From NCBI GenBank assembly GCA_038064375.1, contig JBBTTF010000001.1, positions 1-64,000 of the forward strand: a stretch of DNA of 64,000 nt. The letters run 5' to 3'. The notes beneath the pieces were generated by a model, which was not told the DNA's origin, did no database searches, and saw only the letters and a list, made by a program, of their open reading frames with translations. Positions 1 through 7,324 of the stretch are shown one piece after another; position 1 is the stretch's first letter, and each line of letters begins with the position of its first letter. Origin of the DNA: JBBTTE01 sp038064375 (GTDB taxonomy: Bacteria; Patescibacteriota; Saccharimonadia; Saccharimonadales; UBA4665). Made by a program: the position numbers and the translations under genes.

Positions 1-329
1 GCGTCGCAAGTCACGCCAAGCACAAGAAAATCCGCAAAGCTACTAAAGGCTTTAGTCACCCTAACCGTGTCAGTATCAAGCGTGGTCGCCAAGCCGTCAC
101 CAAGTCCCTGCAGTTCGCAACCCGCGACCGCAAAAACCGCAAGCGAACATTCCGTGAGCTTTGGAACACCCGCATCAACGCCGGTGCTCGCCTTAACGGC
201 ACAACTTACAGCAAGCTGATCGCAGGCCTTAAGAAAGCTGACATCACTCTAGACCGCAAAGTTCTATCAGAGCTAGCCGTCAACGAGCCAGCTTCCTTCA
301 CTGCTGTCGTCAAAGCTGCCAAGAACTAA
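1..329 (+). CDS. rplT: 50S ribosomal protein L20 (5'-truncated by window edge)
   Basis: The reading frame is open from base 3 and ends with TAA at 327-329. The translated product is a lysine/arginine-rich protein with the L20 signatures AKHKKI near its start, RDRKNRKR in the middle and LAVNEPASF near its end. L20 binds 23S rRNA early in large-subunit assembly. Only the first ten or so residues are missing, beyond the window edge. In most bacteria the gene follows infC and rpmI, which would lie upstream of the window. The stop is four bases from the stop of the convergent gene on the other strand, leaving no room for a separate terminator. Confidence 0.95.
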   Translation, partial: VASHAKHKKIRKATKGFSHPNRVSIKRGRQAVTKSLQFATRDRKNRKRTFRELWNTRINAGARLNGTTYSKLIAGLKKADITLDRKVLSELAVNEPASFTAVVKAAKN

Positions 330-333
330 GTAA

Positions 334-951
334 TTACTTCTGAGGGGTAGTCTCTAGACCAACTCGTACAAAGTTGTGTCCACCGTCTGCAAGCTTCTGG
401 AAATTAGTATAGTTTAGAGCGCTGTATAAGGGGTATCCTCTGTATAAACCACCGTCACTTGGGTGGAAATGCATTTCCTGCGCATCAAAAGGATATAGAG
501 TAACGTCCGCCTGACTACTAGCACGACCAATGCTGCCGAAGGCGAAATCACCACCTAGCAGTCGCTTATGGTCCAAGTCATCGCGAGGATTACCACGGTA
601 AACAATCAATGGGTTTTCTATGACTACAGTCTTCGGCGAATAAGAAGCTCCTCCGGTTTCTGGAGCATACGGGGCGCCGCCAGTTGATGGAGTATCGGAT
701 GGGCTAATAGTCAACGTGCCGTCATAGAAAGCTACGACCTTGTCTTGATTGATTCGCTTCTCTGTGCGCTTTTCTAGTAAGGTTATAGGAGCACGCTTGT
801 GTAGCTCTGGCTTGCCGTGTTTGGTGGCAGCTTCGGCCGTACCTGACACAGGCAATACGCCTGCGGCTACAACTAGGGTGAGCGCACCAATTTCTTTGGC
901 GTTACTCTTAATTTTTTGGACGGCGTTGCGTACGTTTGGACTGTTTTTCAT
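334..951 (-). CDS. lineage-specific protein with N-terminal hydrophobic segment
   Basis: I do not recognise this 205-residue protein. A basic N-terminus is followed by a hydrophobic stretch (about residues 22-36, ALTLVVAAGVLPVSG) and a small-residue run (TAEAA) that could be a signal-peptidase site, so export is plausible. The mature part is rich in Gly, Pro, Tyr and Thr and has two similar copies of a GGA-x-Y-x-P motif near residues 90-107. No enzyme motif is visible. The ATG at 951 lies 7 bases from the -10 box of a consensus promoter, so the transcript is probably leaderless. It sits between rplT (convergent) and rnpB (upstream, same strand) and belongs to the promoter-linked set described in the findings. 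Confidence 0.75.
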   Translation of the reverse strand: MKNSPNVRNAVQKIKSNAKEIGALTLVVAAGVLPVSGTAEAATKHGKPELHKRAPITLLEKRTEKRINQDKVVAFYDGTLTISPSDTPSTGGAPYAPETGGASYSPKTVVIENPLIVYRGNPRDDLDHKRLLGGDFAFGSIGRASSQADVTLYPFDAQEMHFHPSDGGLYRGYPLYSALNYTNFQKLADGGHNFVRVGLETTPQK

Positions 952-958
952 AAAGCCT

Positions 959-987
959 ATAATAGCAAATTAACACCAATTTGTCAA
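959..987 (-). promoter_or_regulatory. promoter of the 334-951 gene (TTGACA-N17-TATTAT)
   Basis: On the minus strand TTGACA (982-987) is followed by exactly 17 bases and TATTAT (959-964); the spacer ends in ATTTGC. The -10 box is 7 bases from the ATG, so transcription should start at or next to the start codon. The -35 box lies about 6 bases beyond the 3' end of rnpB. Confidence 0.85.
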
Positions 988-992
988 TGATA

Positions 993-1349
993 AAGGCCAG
1001 ATTATCTGTAAGCCGGGTTCTGTCGAGATTGGTCATCTATCTAGGCTTGTCGTTGCCAACAGGCTCGAGCGGTTCTTGTGATGAATCCTTAGCGGGACGC
1101 TTTAGGCTTTAGGCCTCAAAGTATCCATCTCCTTGCAGCAGGCAGGGTTTACCATTTCCCAATGTCACCATTGGGACTTGCGGGCTCTTACCCCGCTCTT
1201 TTCACCCTTACCTCCGAAGAGGCGGTATTGTTTCTGTGGCACTTTCCCTAAGGTTGCCCTCGGTCGCCGTTAGCGACTGCCATTTCCCTTTGCTGCCCGG
1301 ACTTTCCTCGAACGCCGGAGCGTTCGCGACCAATCGATAATCTGGCCAA
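993..1349 (-). ncRNA. rnpB: RNase P RNA, bacterial type A
   Basis: Read on the minus strand, the RNA begins with GGCCAGATTATC and ends with the complementary GATAATCTGGCC, which form the P1 helix. Near the 5' end is the signature GAGGAAAGTCCGGGC, and near the 3' end is ACAGAACCCGGCTTA; both are diagnostic for bacterial RNase P RNA. The length of about 357 bases is normal. The product is the catalytic subunit that matures tRNA 5' ends. The ends are placed from P1 and the -10 box and may be off by a few bases. Confidence 0.95.
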
Positions 1350-1354
1350 GTTCT

Positions 1355-1360
1355 ATTATA
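1355..1360 (-). promoter_or_regulatory. extended -10 box of rnpB
   Basis: Minus-strand TGGTATAAT carries an extended TGN motif and a perfect TATAAT, 6-7 bases upstream of the inferred RNase P RNA 5' end. There is no good -35 box at 17 bases. The hexamer overlaps the TAA stop codon (1356-1358) of the preceding rnhA fusion gene, so the promoter is embedded in the 3' end of a coding region. Confidence 0.8.
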
Positions 1361-2060
1361 CCACCTCTGTTGAGGAACCAGAAAGTTCTTCGTCGAGCGC
1401 ACGGTTAACAGCTGCATCGGCCAACTTGTTAAACTCGCGTGGCACATGCGTAAAGCTAACGTGTTCAAACTTAGGTACCAATTGCTTAATAGCATCGTGG
1501 ATCGGCCACAAGTCACGGTTCTTAACCTTAAAGATGCCCTTCATTTGGTTAACAACTAGCAGGCTATCCATATATGCCTCAACTTCGCGGACGCCCATCT
1601 TGAGGCATTCTTCGAGAGCCAATTTGAGGGCTGTGTACTCAGCCTGATTGTTGGTGGTAACGCCGAGATATACGCCTTTGTCGACAAGCACGTTGTCTTC
1701 CATATCTAACACCACGAAGCCACTGGCGCTCGGACCGGGGTTCCCCCGTGATCCACCATCGCCAAATATCTTAACCTTATCTGGGTGAGCGTTCGGATCA
1801 GCAGATTGTTCACCCTGAGGCGCTTCACCAGAGTAAGCAGCATCAATAGCACGCGACATCTCGTGATCTTTGTCAGTGATTCTTTGGTCGCCTTCGTGAG
1901 TAATAAGCCAGATTTGGACAACGCTCCACTCGTTCTCCCAGCGCGGGTGATGCTGGTACTCTTCAGCAATCTCAGCCACCTGAGACATAAAAGCCCAAGC
2001 TGACTTAAAGTCGTCGAAGTTGAATTGTTTGTATAGACCGTGTTTGGTTTCTTGCCACAT
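1356..2060 (-). CDS. pterin-4a-carbinolamine dehydratase-like / RNase HI fusion protein
   Basis: Two domains are joined in 234 residues. Residues 1-75 match the PCD/DCoH fold: E34-x2-HHP (37-39), W45, W51, H55 and D63/D65 reproduce the pterin dehydratase signature. After a short linker rich in Glu, Gln and Pro (about 77-94), residues 95-226 form RNase HI with FGDGGSRGNPG, giving catalytic D101, E141 (NNQAEY), D165 (YMDS) and D215 (NKLAD). RNase HI removes RNA from RNA:DNA hybrids; the role of the PCD part is unknown here. ATG 2060 was chosen over an upstream start because the PCD domain begins right there (WQE...). folP and folK occur nearby, but the pterin step is not obviously needed for folate. 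The stop overlaps the rnpB promoter. Confidence 0.88.
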   Translation of the reverse strand: MWQETKHGLYKQFNFDDFKSAWAFMSQVAEIAEEYQHHPRWENEWSVVQIWLITHEGDQRITDKDHEMSRAIDAAYSGEAPQGEQSADPNAHPDKVKIFGDGGSRGNPGPSASGFVVLDMEDNVLVDKGVYLGVTTNNQAEYTALKLALEECLKMGVREVEAYMDSLLVVNQMKGIFKVKNRDLWPIHDAIKQLVPKFEHVSFTHVPREFNKLADAAVNRALDEELSGSSTEVV

Positions 2061-2134
2061 GATTACTATCTTAGCACGCCAAAGATCACGCCTTGGGTAA
2101 CTCCTTGGATTTATGAACAAAAACAGGTAATATT

Positions 2135-4999
2135 ATGGCATCAGAGGCAATACTTAAGAGGGAGAAAATCTTGAAAAAGACTACCAAAGCCAACACAAAA
2201 CTCAAACCAACCCAAAGACTAAGCCTGTTCTTCTTCAGAAAGCCGCGCACTACAGCATTAATATGGCTAGTTGTAGCCTTGCTCGGTATCGCTAGTTACA
2301 CCACGCTTCTTAAGCGCGAAGGCTTCCCTTCTATCAACACGCCTTTCGCAATTGCTCAAGGTTCTTATATAGTCAACAACCCTAGCCAAGTAGATGCCGA
2401 GGTGGCCAAGCCACTTAATGCCTTCCTACTTAAGCAAGAGGGCGTAAAGAATGTTCAAACCCAAAGCTTTGGCAACTTCTACACGGCAATTGTTTCTTAT
2501 AAAGACGACGTAAATGCCGACGCTCGCAGTGCCGAACTGCAAAAGGCCGCAGCCCAGCAAAACATCCTTCCCGCTCAAGCAACTCTTAATATAAATGCCT
2601 ACAAGTTTGGCTACACAGTCCGTGGCGACAATATTGTCATCTCGTTCTACTCCGACAAGCAAGCCTCTACTCCAGAGCTGGTCGCCCAAGCTAAGCAAGC
2701 AGCCACCTTCATCGAGTCACAGAACCTAAGTCTAGTTAAAGATGTTTCGGTTATCGATCCTTTTGAGCAGGCCGTTAACCCGCTCACTGGTCAGTCCGAG
2801 CTAACTCAGAAGTCCTTTGACAGATACGGTGAGCGCACTAACAATACCACCAACTTCTACACGACTGCCGTTATTGGCGTTCAAGCCCAGCCAGCAGCTG
2901 ACCAGATTGAACTTGGTAAGCAAATTGACGCAGCCGTCGTTAAGCTAAATAGCGCCGAAGACTTTAAGGGCTTCCACGCCGTCGTTAGCGCTAGTGACGC
3001 ACCACAAATCAAGGCCCAAATAAGTGAACTTCAAAAATCTCTCCTAGAAGGCCTTCTGGCAATATTGATCGTTAGCTCGATAGTGATCGCTATCCGCGCT
3101 TCCTTAATCACCGTAATATCTATGGCTACCGTGGTGATCGTCACCAACGCCATCATGTACCTAATCGGCTACAGCCTAAACACCATCACCTTGTTTGCTC
3201 TAATCTTAGGTCTTGCCCTAATCGTAGATGACACGATCATCATGGTAGAAGCCATCGACTCCCAAAGACGCAAACGCAAAGACCCAGAAGAGGCCGTAAC
3301 AGTGGCTACTGGCAAGATTAGTAAGGCGATGATTGCCGCTACTAGTACCGCAGCTCTCAGCTTTGCACCACTGATATTCGTTGGCGGCATACTCGGTAGC
3401 TTTATTAGGGCAATACCGGTAACCATCATCATATCTTTGGTCGTTAGCTTGATAGTCGCTTTAGTATTCATCCCTCTATTTGCTCGCTACTTGCTGCTAA
3501 CTAAAAAACAGATGGGACCCAAAAGTCACGCCGAGGCCGCAGCCGGTATCGAAGCCAAGCTCGCCCTGTTTATATCCAAGCCAATGCTATGGGCTAAGAA
3601 CTCCCGCAAGAAGCTTGTCAGTGTCGGTCTAGTAGCCGTGTTCATTGGTGTCGGATTCATCATGGGCGGCGGCTACTTGTTCTCCAAGGTTACCTTCAAC
3701 ATCTTCCCACCATCTAAGGACAGTGACCAGATTAGTGTCGTGCTGACAATGCCACCCAACACTAATATTGAGCAAGCTCAGCAGATAGCTGACGATGCCG
3801 ATAAGATAGTTAATAAGTCCTTGGACACCAACTTCGTTAAGGCCTCTTACTACGGTCAAGCCGACATTCAGAAGGCCACATTACAGGTCAACTTGATTAG
3901 CTACAACGATCGTTCAACTACCTCGCCACAGTTGATTGAGCAACTTAAGGGCGACTTCAAGAACTTCGACCAAGCCACTGTAGAAGTTGGGCAGATTGAC
4001 GCAGGCCCTCCCGGATCAGCTTTCACCGCTCAAGTCGAGTCCAGCACTAACCGTGCCGGTGCTATCAAGTTAGCCGACGACATCACCGCCTACCTAAAAA
4101 CCGCTGAAATCAAGCGCGTTGATGGAACAATACCCAAAGTATCTAGCGTCTCAGTCTCCAACTCCAGCATCTACAACCGCAAGGATAACAAGCAATACGT
4201 CGAGGTCACAGCCAAGTATGTCGACACCGACACCACAACACTGTTAACCCTTACTAAGGCTGCTGTTGAGAAGGAATTCCCAGAGTCTCGTGTTGAGTCC
4301 TACGGCCTCAGCAAAACTGCTCTAGCCTTCGACTTCGGTCAAGAATCTGAGAACCAAGACAGCTTCAAGACTCTAGCTATCGCCTTCCCAATCTTGCTAT
4401 GTGTCATATATGTACTGCTGGCCTTCCAGTTTAGAAGCATGTTACAGCCGCTACTGATCTTCTTGGCCATTCCATTCAGCCTGTTTGGAATCACGCTCGG
4501 ACTTTACCTAACAGATAACGCCTTTAGCTTCTTTGCAGCCCTCGGGTTCTTTGCCCTAATCGGCCTGAGCCTCAAGAATACGATCCTGCTGACAGACTAT
4601 GCCAACCAAGCCCGTAGAGAAGGCATGGGCGCCGTAGACGCCGCACACGAGGCTCTTGCTGAGCGATTCCGACCATTGATTGCTACCAGCCTAACCGCTA
4701 TTGCCTCATTGATCCCACTAGCTATCACCAGCCCATTCTGGGAAGGCCTAGCCGTAGTGCTTGTTGGTGGTCTGCTATCCAGCACCTTCTTGGTACTAAC
4801 CGTCTTCCCTTACTACTACTTGGGTAGTGAGTTCCTAAGGACTCGAATCAACCGCAAGAAGGGTGTTTCGTGGCTCGTCCTGACAATTGGTCTGTTGATC
4901 TTGCTGCCTAAGCTGGCGCCTTTGGCAGCTATCTTGGCGCCATTCTTGGCTGCTTTGATCGTCAAGTACGTTGGCAAGCTGCTTCGTCGAAAGAAGTAG
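2135..4999 (+). CDS. RND superfamily permease (AcrB/HAE1-like)
   Basis: This 954-residue membrane protein has the two-halves plan of RND pumps. A hydrophobic segment lies near residues 40-60, followed by a large extracytoplasmic domain, a block of helices (about 305-450), a second extracytoplasmic domain (about 530-740) and a second block of helices (about 745-950). The motif GLALIVDDTIIMVEAI in the first block matches the RND D-D proton-relay helix, and PLLIFLAIPFSLFG and GLSLKNTILLTDYAN match the second half. It should export lipophilic compounds or envelope components using proton motive force. No membrane-fusion or outer-membrane partner is adjacent, as expected for a monoderm. It is divergent from the PCD-RNase H gene, with only 74 bases between them. 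Confidence 0.9.
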   Translation: MASEAILKREKILKKTTKANTKLKPTQRLSLFFFRKPRTTALIWLVVALLGIASYTTLLKREGFPSINTPFAIAQGSYIVNNPSQVDAEVAKPLNAFLLKQEGVKNVQTQSFGNFYTAIVSYKDDVNADARSAELQKAAAQQNILPAQATLNINAYKFGYTVRGDNIVISFYSDKQASTPELVAQAKQAATFIESQNLSLVKDVSVIDPFEQAVNPLTGQSELTQKSFDRYGERTNNTTNFYTTAVIGVQAQPAADQIELGKQIDAAVVKLNSAEDFKGFHAVVSASDAPQIKAQISELQKSLLEGLLAILIVSSIVIAIRASLITVISMATVVIVTNAIMYLIGYSLNTITLFALILGLALIVDDTIIMVEAIDSQRRKRKDPEEAVTVATGKISKAMIAATSTAALSFAPLIFVGGILGSFIRAIPVTIIISLVVSLIVALVFIPLFARYLLLTKKQMGPKSHAEAAAGIEAKLALFISKPMLWAKNSRKKLVSVGLVAVFIGVGFIMGGGYLFSKVTFNIFPPSKDSDQISVVLTMPPNTNIEQAQQIADDADKIVNKSLDTNFVKASYYGQADIQKATLQVNLISYNDRSTTSPQLIEQLKGDFKNFDQATVEVGQIDAGPPGSAFTAQVESSTNRAGAIKLADDITAYLKTAEIKRVDGTIPKVSSVSVSNSSIYNRKDNKQYVEVTAKYVDTDTTTLLTLTKAAVEKEFPESRVESYGLSKTALAFDFGQESENQDSFKTLAIAFPILLCVIYVLLAFQFRSMLQPLLIFLAIPFSLFGITLGLYLTDNAFSFFAALGFFALIGLSLKNTILLTDYANQARREGMGAVDAAHEALAERFRPLIATSLTAIASLIPLAITSPFWEGLAVVLVGGLLSSTFLVLTVFPYYYLGSEFLRTRINRKKGVSWLVLTIGLLILLPKLAPLAAILAPFLAALIVKYVGKLLRRKK

Positions 5000-5012
5000 A
5001 ATAAGCCACGGC

Positions 5013-6131
5013 TTATTCGGGTACGGAACCGATTGTATCTTTAGGGCTGGAGTAATGCGTGCCGGTGGCATCTACCGCTGTCCACTCCCTGCCACTAGCT
5101 AGCGTAACTATTAGTGAGCCGTCTTCTTCCTCTCTTTGTTGACTAAGTTGAGGGTTCAGTCTGTCAATCTCGTCTAGTTCGCGATCTATTTCACTCTGTC
5201 TTTGTGACAAATTATGCTTCTCACTCAATAGCTGCTGAACATTACTTCGTACATATTTTTCTTCGATCCCGTTTTTTTCGGCTTCGACAGAGTTAGCAGC
5301 GGCCCTTAGAGTTCGCAAAACTTCGCTAAGATATGTAGCCGGCGTACGGGCTTCAACAATATTAGGGTCAGACGGATTCCCAGCAGTGAAAGTTTCTGTA
5401 ATGCCGAATTGCTTAGCCACACGCGCCAAATCAAGTTCAGTTGACGCTTGATAAATCTGAGTAGTGACTGCGCCTACGCGGGCTCCATATGGTAGCTTAC
5501 CTTTATCTCGAAACATAGTAAGTACTTCTTCGATAATAGCTGGTGTTCCTGCTTTTTCGCCTACTCCTTCTGATCCAAATACTCCTATAGTAAGATCTGG
5601 ATTCTCTCCACGAACAGTTGCTGCCGCTGCCGAACAGAGTTGGTATTCTCTCTCAGCGCCATAAGCGTAATTCTCGACGTTATCCTGCTCAGCTTCGCTC
5701 AACACTCGACTAGATCCAGCGACTATAAGATTATCAACAGTAGCTGTTTTCTCCCTAATAGCCTTTACTGCATATCGAGTACGGTCAAGATTAGACTGCC
5801 TTGCACCACCCAGAGCAATTACCACATCAAATCTATCTGTTAAGGGTGTCTCTGTCTCTAACATTCGCATGCCTTCAGCGGCACGCATAATGACATCTTT
5901 GGTAGGCTCGTCCCATTCTGTCTGATCAGCCTCAAGCTCAAACCGCACTAGGTCTCTGCCACCTTGAAAACGAGGATTAAGTTGCTCCAAAGCAGCTTGG
6001 AATTCTTGTGGTTGCTCAAATGGGTCTGCTTCAACCCCAAAATGCTGCAGAAATTCGCTACCAGCTTGAAAAATCTGCTCCGGTGATAATTGAGTTTCTT
6101 GGGGTCGTGACTGCTCGCTCTGTTCTGTCAT
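5013..6131 (-). CDS. YdcF/DUF218-like protein with coiled-coil tail
   Basis: This 372-residue protein starts with a Gln/Glu/Ser/Pro-rich tail (MTEQSEQSRPQ). The core (about 100-280) has VVIALGGARQSN, LIVAGSSR, GVGEKAGTPAIIEEVL and VGAVTTQIYQA. These resemble, in order, the glycine-rich loop, the second strand, the acidic/Thr helix and the Thr-Ser strand of YdcF/SanA-type DUF218 proteins, which are linked in other bacteria to envelope work. The family call is from pattern only. A charged coiled coil lies near 300-345. ATG 6131 is chosen because it is 7 bases from a perfect promoter; the alternative upstream start falls inside that promoter. It follows two other lineage-specific genes on the same strand. 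Confidence 0.6.
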   Translation of the reverse strand: MTEQSEQSRPQETQLSPEQIFQAGSEFLQHFGVEADPFEQPQEFQAALEQLNPRFQGGRDLVRFELEADQTEWDEPTKDVIMRAAEGMRMLETETPLTDRFDVVIALGGARQSNLDRTRYAVKAIREKTATVDNLIVAGSSRVLSEAEQDNVENYAYGAEREYQLCSAAAATVRGENPDLTIGVFGSEGVGEKAGTPAIIEEVLTMFRDKGKLPYGARVGAVTTQIYQASTELDLARVAKQFGITETFTAGNPSDPNIVEARTPATYLSEVLRTLRAAANSVEAEKNGIEEKYVRSNVQQLLSEKHNLSQRQSEIDRELDEIDRLNPQLSQQREEEDGSLIVTLASGREWTAVDATGTHYSSPKDTIGSVPE

Positions 6132-6138
6132 GTTTAAT

Positions 6139-6167
6139 ATATTAGTATAAGATATATGATTTGTCAA
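6139..6167 (-). promoter_or_regulatory. promoter TTGACA-N17-TAATAT for the 5013-6131 gene
   Basis: TTGACA (6162-6167), a 17-base spacer and TAATAT (6139-6144) are read on the minus strand, 7 bases before the ATG. This predicts a leaderless mRNA and fixes the start codon. The gene therefore does not depend on the upstream 6184-6621 gene for transcription. Confidence 0.85.
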
Positions 6168-6183
6168 TGTACGCTGCACCTGC

Positions 6184-6621
6184 TTATACTACAAAATGAG
6201 CGACGACGCCGCCATCATTGCGGTCGTGACGTTGCATCTCATAGTCTGAGAACTGTTCTGATGCCTGAACATCAAAGGTAGCACCTTCTGGCAAGCCTTC
6301 AATAACAAAACCATTAGCTGCAGCAGTGACAGCCAAATATTCCATAGCGCCCTCTACCGTCTCATGTCGCAAGCCTTCTTCGGCGTAGCTATGGCCATTT
6401 GAAACAGGCCGATCCCACGACTTGTGAGCAGCCCACTGCTCTCTTTCGGGTACACTTGGATCAATGTATTCTAGACCGCTTATTCGATAGCCGTTGTCGC
6501 CTGCCTGCAGATATATAGGCTTGCCGTCCTTGGTCTGAAGACCTAGAAACACACCTTCTGCCGTAAGCAATGGCATTAGATTTTTTTGCGATTCTTGTTG
6601 TTCGGGTAAATGTTGGCCCAT
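6184..6621 (-). CDS. lineage-specific hypothetical protein
   Basis: I do not recognise this 145-residue soluble protein. The N-terminus is Gln/Glu-rich (MGQHLPEQQESQ), like others of the dispersed set. The rest is mixed alpha/beta in composition, with DNGYRISGLEYIDPSVPEREQW near residues 42-65 and a C-terminal beta-rich end (VVAHFVV). There is no signal peptide or membrane segment. It starts 8 bases after the stop of the 6630-7034 gene and is probably cotranscribed from that gene's promoter; a weak AGG lies upstream of its ATG. Confidence 0.65.
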   Translation of the reverse strand: MGQHLPEQQESQKNLMPLLTAEGVFLGLQTKDGKPIYLQAGDNGYRISGLEYIDPSVPEREQWAAHKSWDRPVSNGHSYAEEGLRHETVEGAMEYLAVTAAANGFVIEGLPEGATFDVQASEQFSDYEMQRHDRNDGGVVAHFVV

Positions 6622-6629
6622 GTAGCAAC

Positions 6630-7034
6630 CTAACTGTGAGGCTTGGTGCTATTAGATCCAGCTGGAAACGGAGAAGATGGCTCTTTCGGATTCGGACTAC
6701 CAAGTGTTGGCATCATGTCTTCAGGGATTTCCTGACTACCACCTGCGATGAACTCCTGTGAGCCATCGGCCCTGTGCTGAACGGTGTCACCGGTATTGAT
6801 TTCCTCATCAATGCGTACGACTCTTTCAGAAGCCGCTGGATCCTGAACGGAATCACTTGGTGTCACTAGTCTATCCATGATAAACGCTGCCGCCAACCCA
6901 AGTTCTTGCTTAAGACTAGCACGCTTAAAGGTTGGTTCTGTAGAGCCAACTACGCCCATATTAGGATCTGGATTAACCGATGCGTTTGGACCTGATTCTA
7001 TCTTGAAACCGATACTTCTTTTATTGATACTCAT
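6630..7034 (-). CDS. lineage-specific low-complexity protein
   Basis: This 134-residue protein is rich in Pro, Ser, Glu and Asp, with a possible short helix (KQELGLAAAFIMDRLV, about 43-58) between flexible flanks and a Pro/Ser-rich C-terminus. No family is recognised. ATG 7034 is 6 bases downstream of the -10 hexamer. An in-frame GTG at 7040 touches that hexamer and is rejected as a start. The gene begins directly downstream of tRNA-Pro and heads a probable two-gene unit with 6184-6621. Confidence 0.6.
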   Translation of the reverse strand: MSINKRSIGFKIESGPNASVNPDPNMGVVGSTEPTFKRASLKQELGLAAAFIMDRLVTPSDSVQDPAASERVVRIDEEINTGDTVQHRADGSQEFIAGGSQEIPEDMMPTLGSPNPKEPSSPFPAGSNSTKPHS

Positions 7035-7040
7035 AAACAC

Positions 7041-7069
7041 ATGATAGCACTAATGCTTGTTTTTGTCAA
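7041..7069 (-). promoter_or_regulatory. promoter TTGACA-N17-TATCAT downstream of tRNA-Pro
   Basis: The minus strand reads TTGACA (7064-7069), 17 bases, TATCAT (7041-7046), then 6 bases to the ATG. The -35 box begins 4 bases after the CCA end of tRNA-Pro, so there is no space for a separate tRNA terminator. Confidence 0.85.
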
Positions 7070-7073
7070 TACT

Positions 7074-7149
7074 TGGTCGGGGTGACAGGACTTGAACCTG
7101 CGACCTCACGGCCCCCAGCCGTACGCGCTACCAACTGCGCTACACCCCG
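7074..7149 (-). tRNA. tRNA-Pro (anticodon GGG)
   Basis: On the minus strand CGGGGTG pairs with CACCCCG, followed by discriminator A and an encoded CCA. The D arm is GCGCAGTTGGTAGCGC, the anticodon loop CTGGGGG gives GGG, and the T loop is TTCAAGT. All stems are intact over 76 bases. Confidence 0.95.
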
Positions 7150-7166
7150 TAATCCTAGTCATAAAA

Positions 7167-7311
7167 GCGTCGGGTACTGGGGTGATCACCTGAGTAGACC
7201 CAGGTGGGTGCTCTCATCTGACAACCACGGTTGCCATTCTGTTGAGCTCCCTAATGATTAGTATTCAGATAATCATTATCCCAGAAGGAGGCTTGGAAGC
7301 CCTACCCGACC
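7167..7311 (-). ncRNA. unidentified structured RNA upstream of tRNA-Pro
   Basis: The minus-strand transcript predicted from the TATAAT at 7317-7322 is closed by GTCGGGTA (7303-7310) pairing with TACCCGAC (7169-7176), possibly extended by GGG/CCC. Inside are a 9-bp hairpin TAATGATTA/TAATCATTA, a hairpin TGGCAACC/GGTTGTCA and a hairpin CACCTG/CAGGTG, so about 145 bases fold almost completely. No coding frame with a sensible start is present. A closed rod with internal hairpins is reminiscent of 6S-type RNAs, but I cannot assign it to a family. tRNA-Pro follows 17 bases later on the same strand and may be cotranscribed. Confidence 0.5.
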
Positions 7312-7316
7312 GATCT

Positions 7317-7322
7317 ATTATA
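7317..7322 (-). promoter_or_regulatory. -10 box of the structured RNA
   Basis: A perfect TATAAT is read on the minus strand, 6 bases before the predicted 5' stem of the RNA and immediately after the TAA stop of the 7325-8284 gene. No convincing -35 box was found at 16-18 bases. Confidence 0.5.
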
Positions 7323-7324
7323 TC

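Noticed and set aside
1208..1516. Frame overlapping rnpB and rnhA
   Set aside because: Half of it is RNase P RNA sequence; the signatures of both real genes explain the region.
7073..7261. Open frame on the plus strand starting MVGVTGLEPATSRPPA
   Set aside because: It is the reverse complement of tRNA-Pro and the structured RNA; this peptide is a well-known false translation of tRNA genes.
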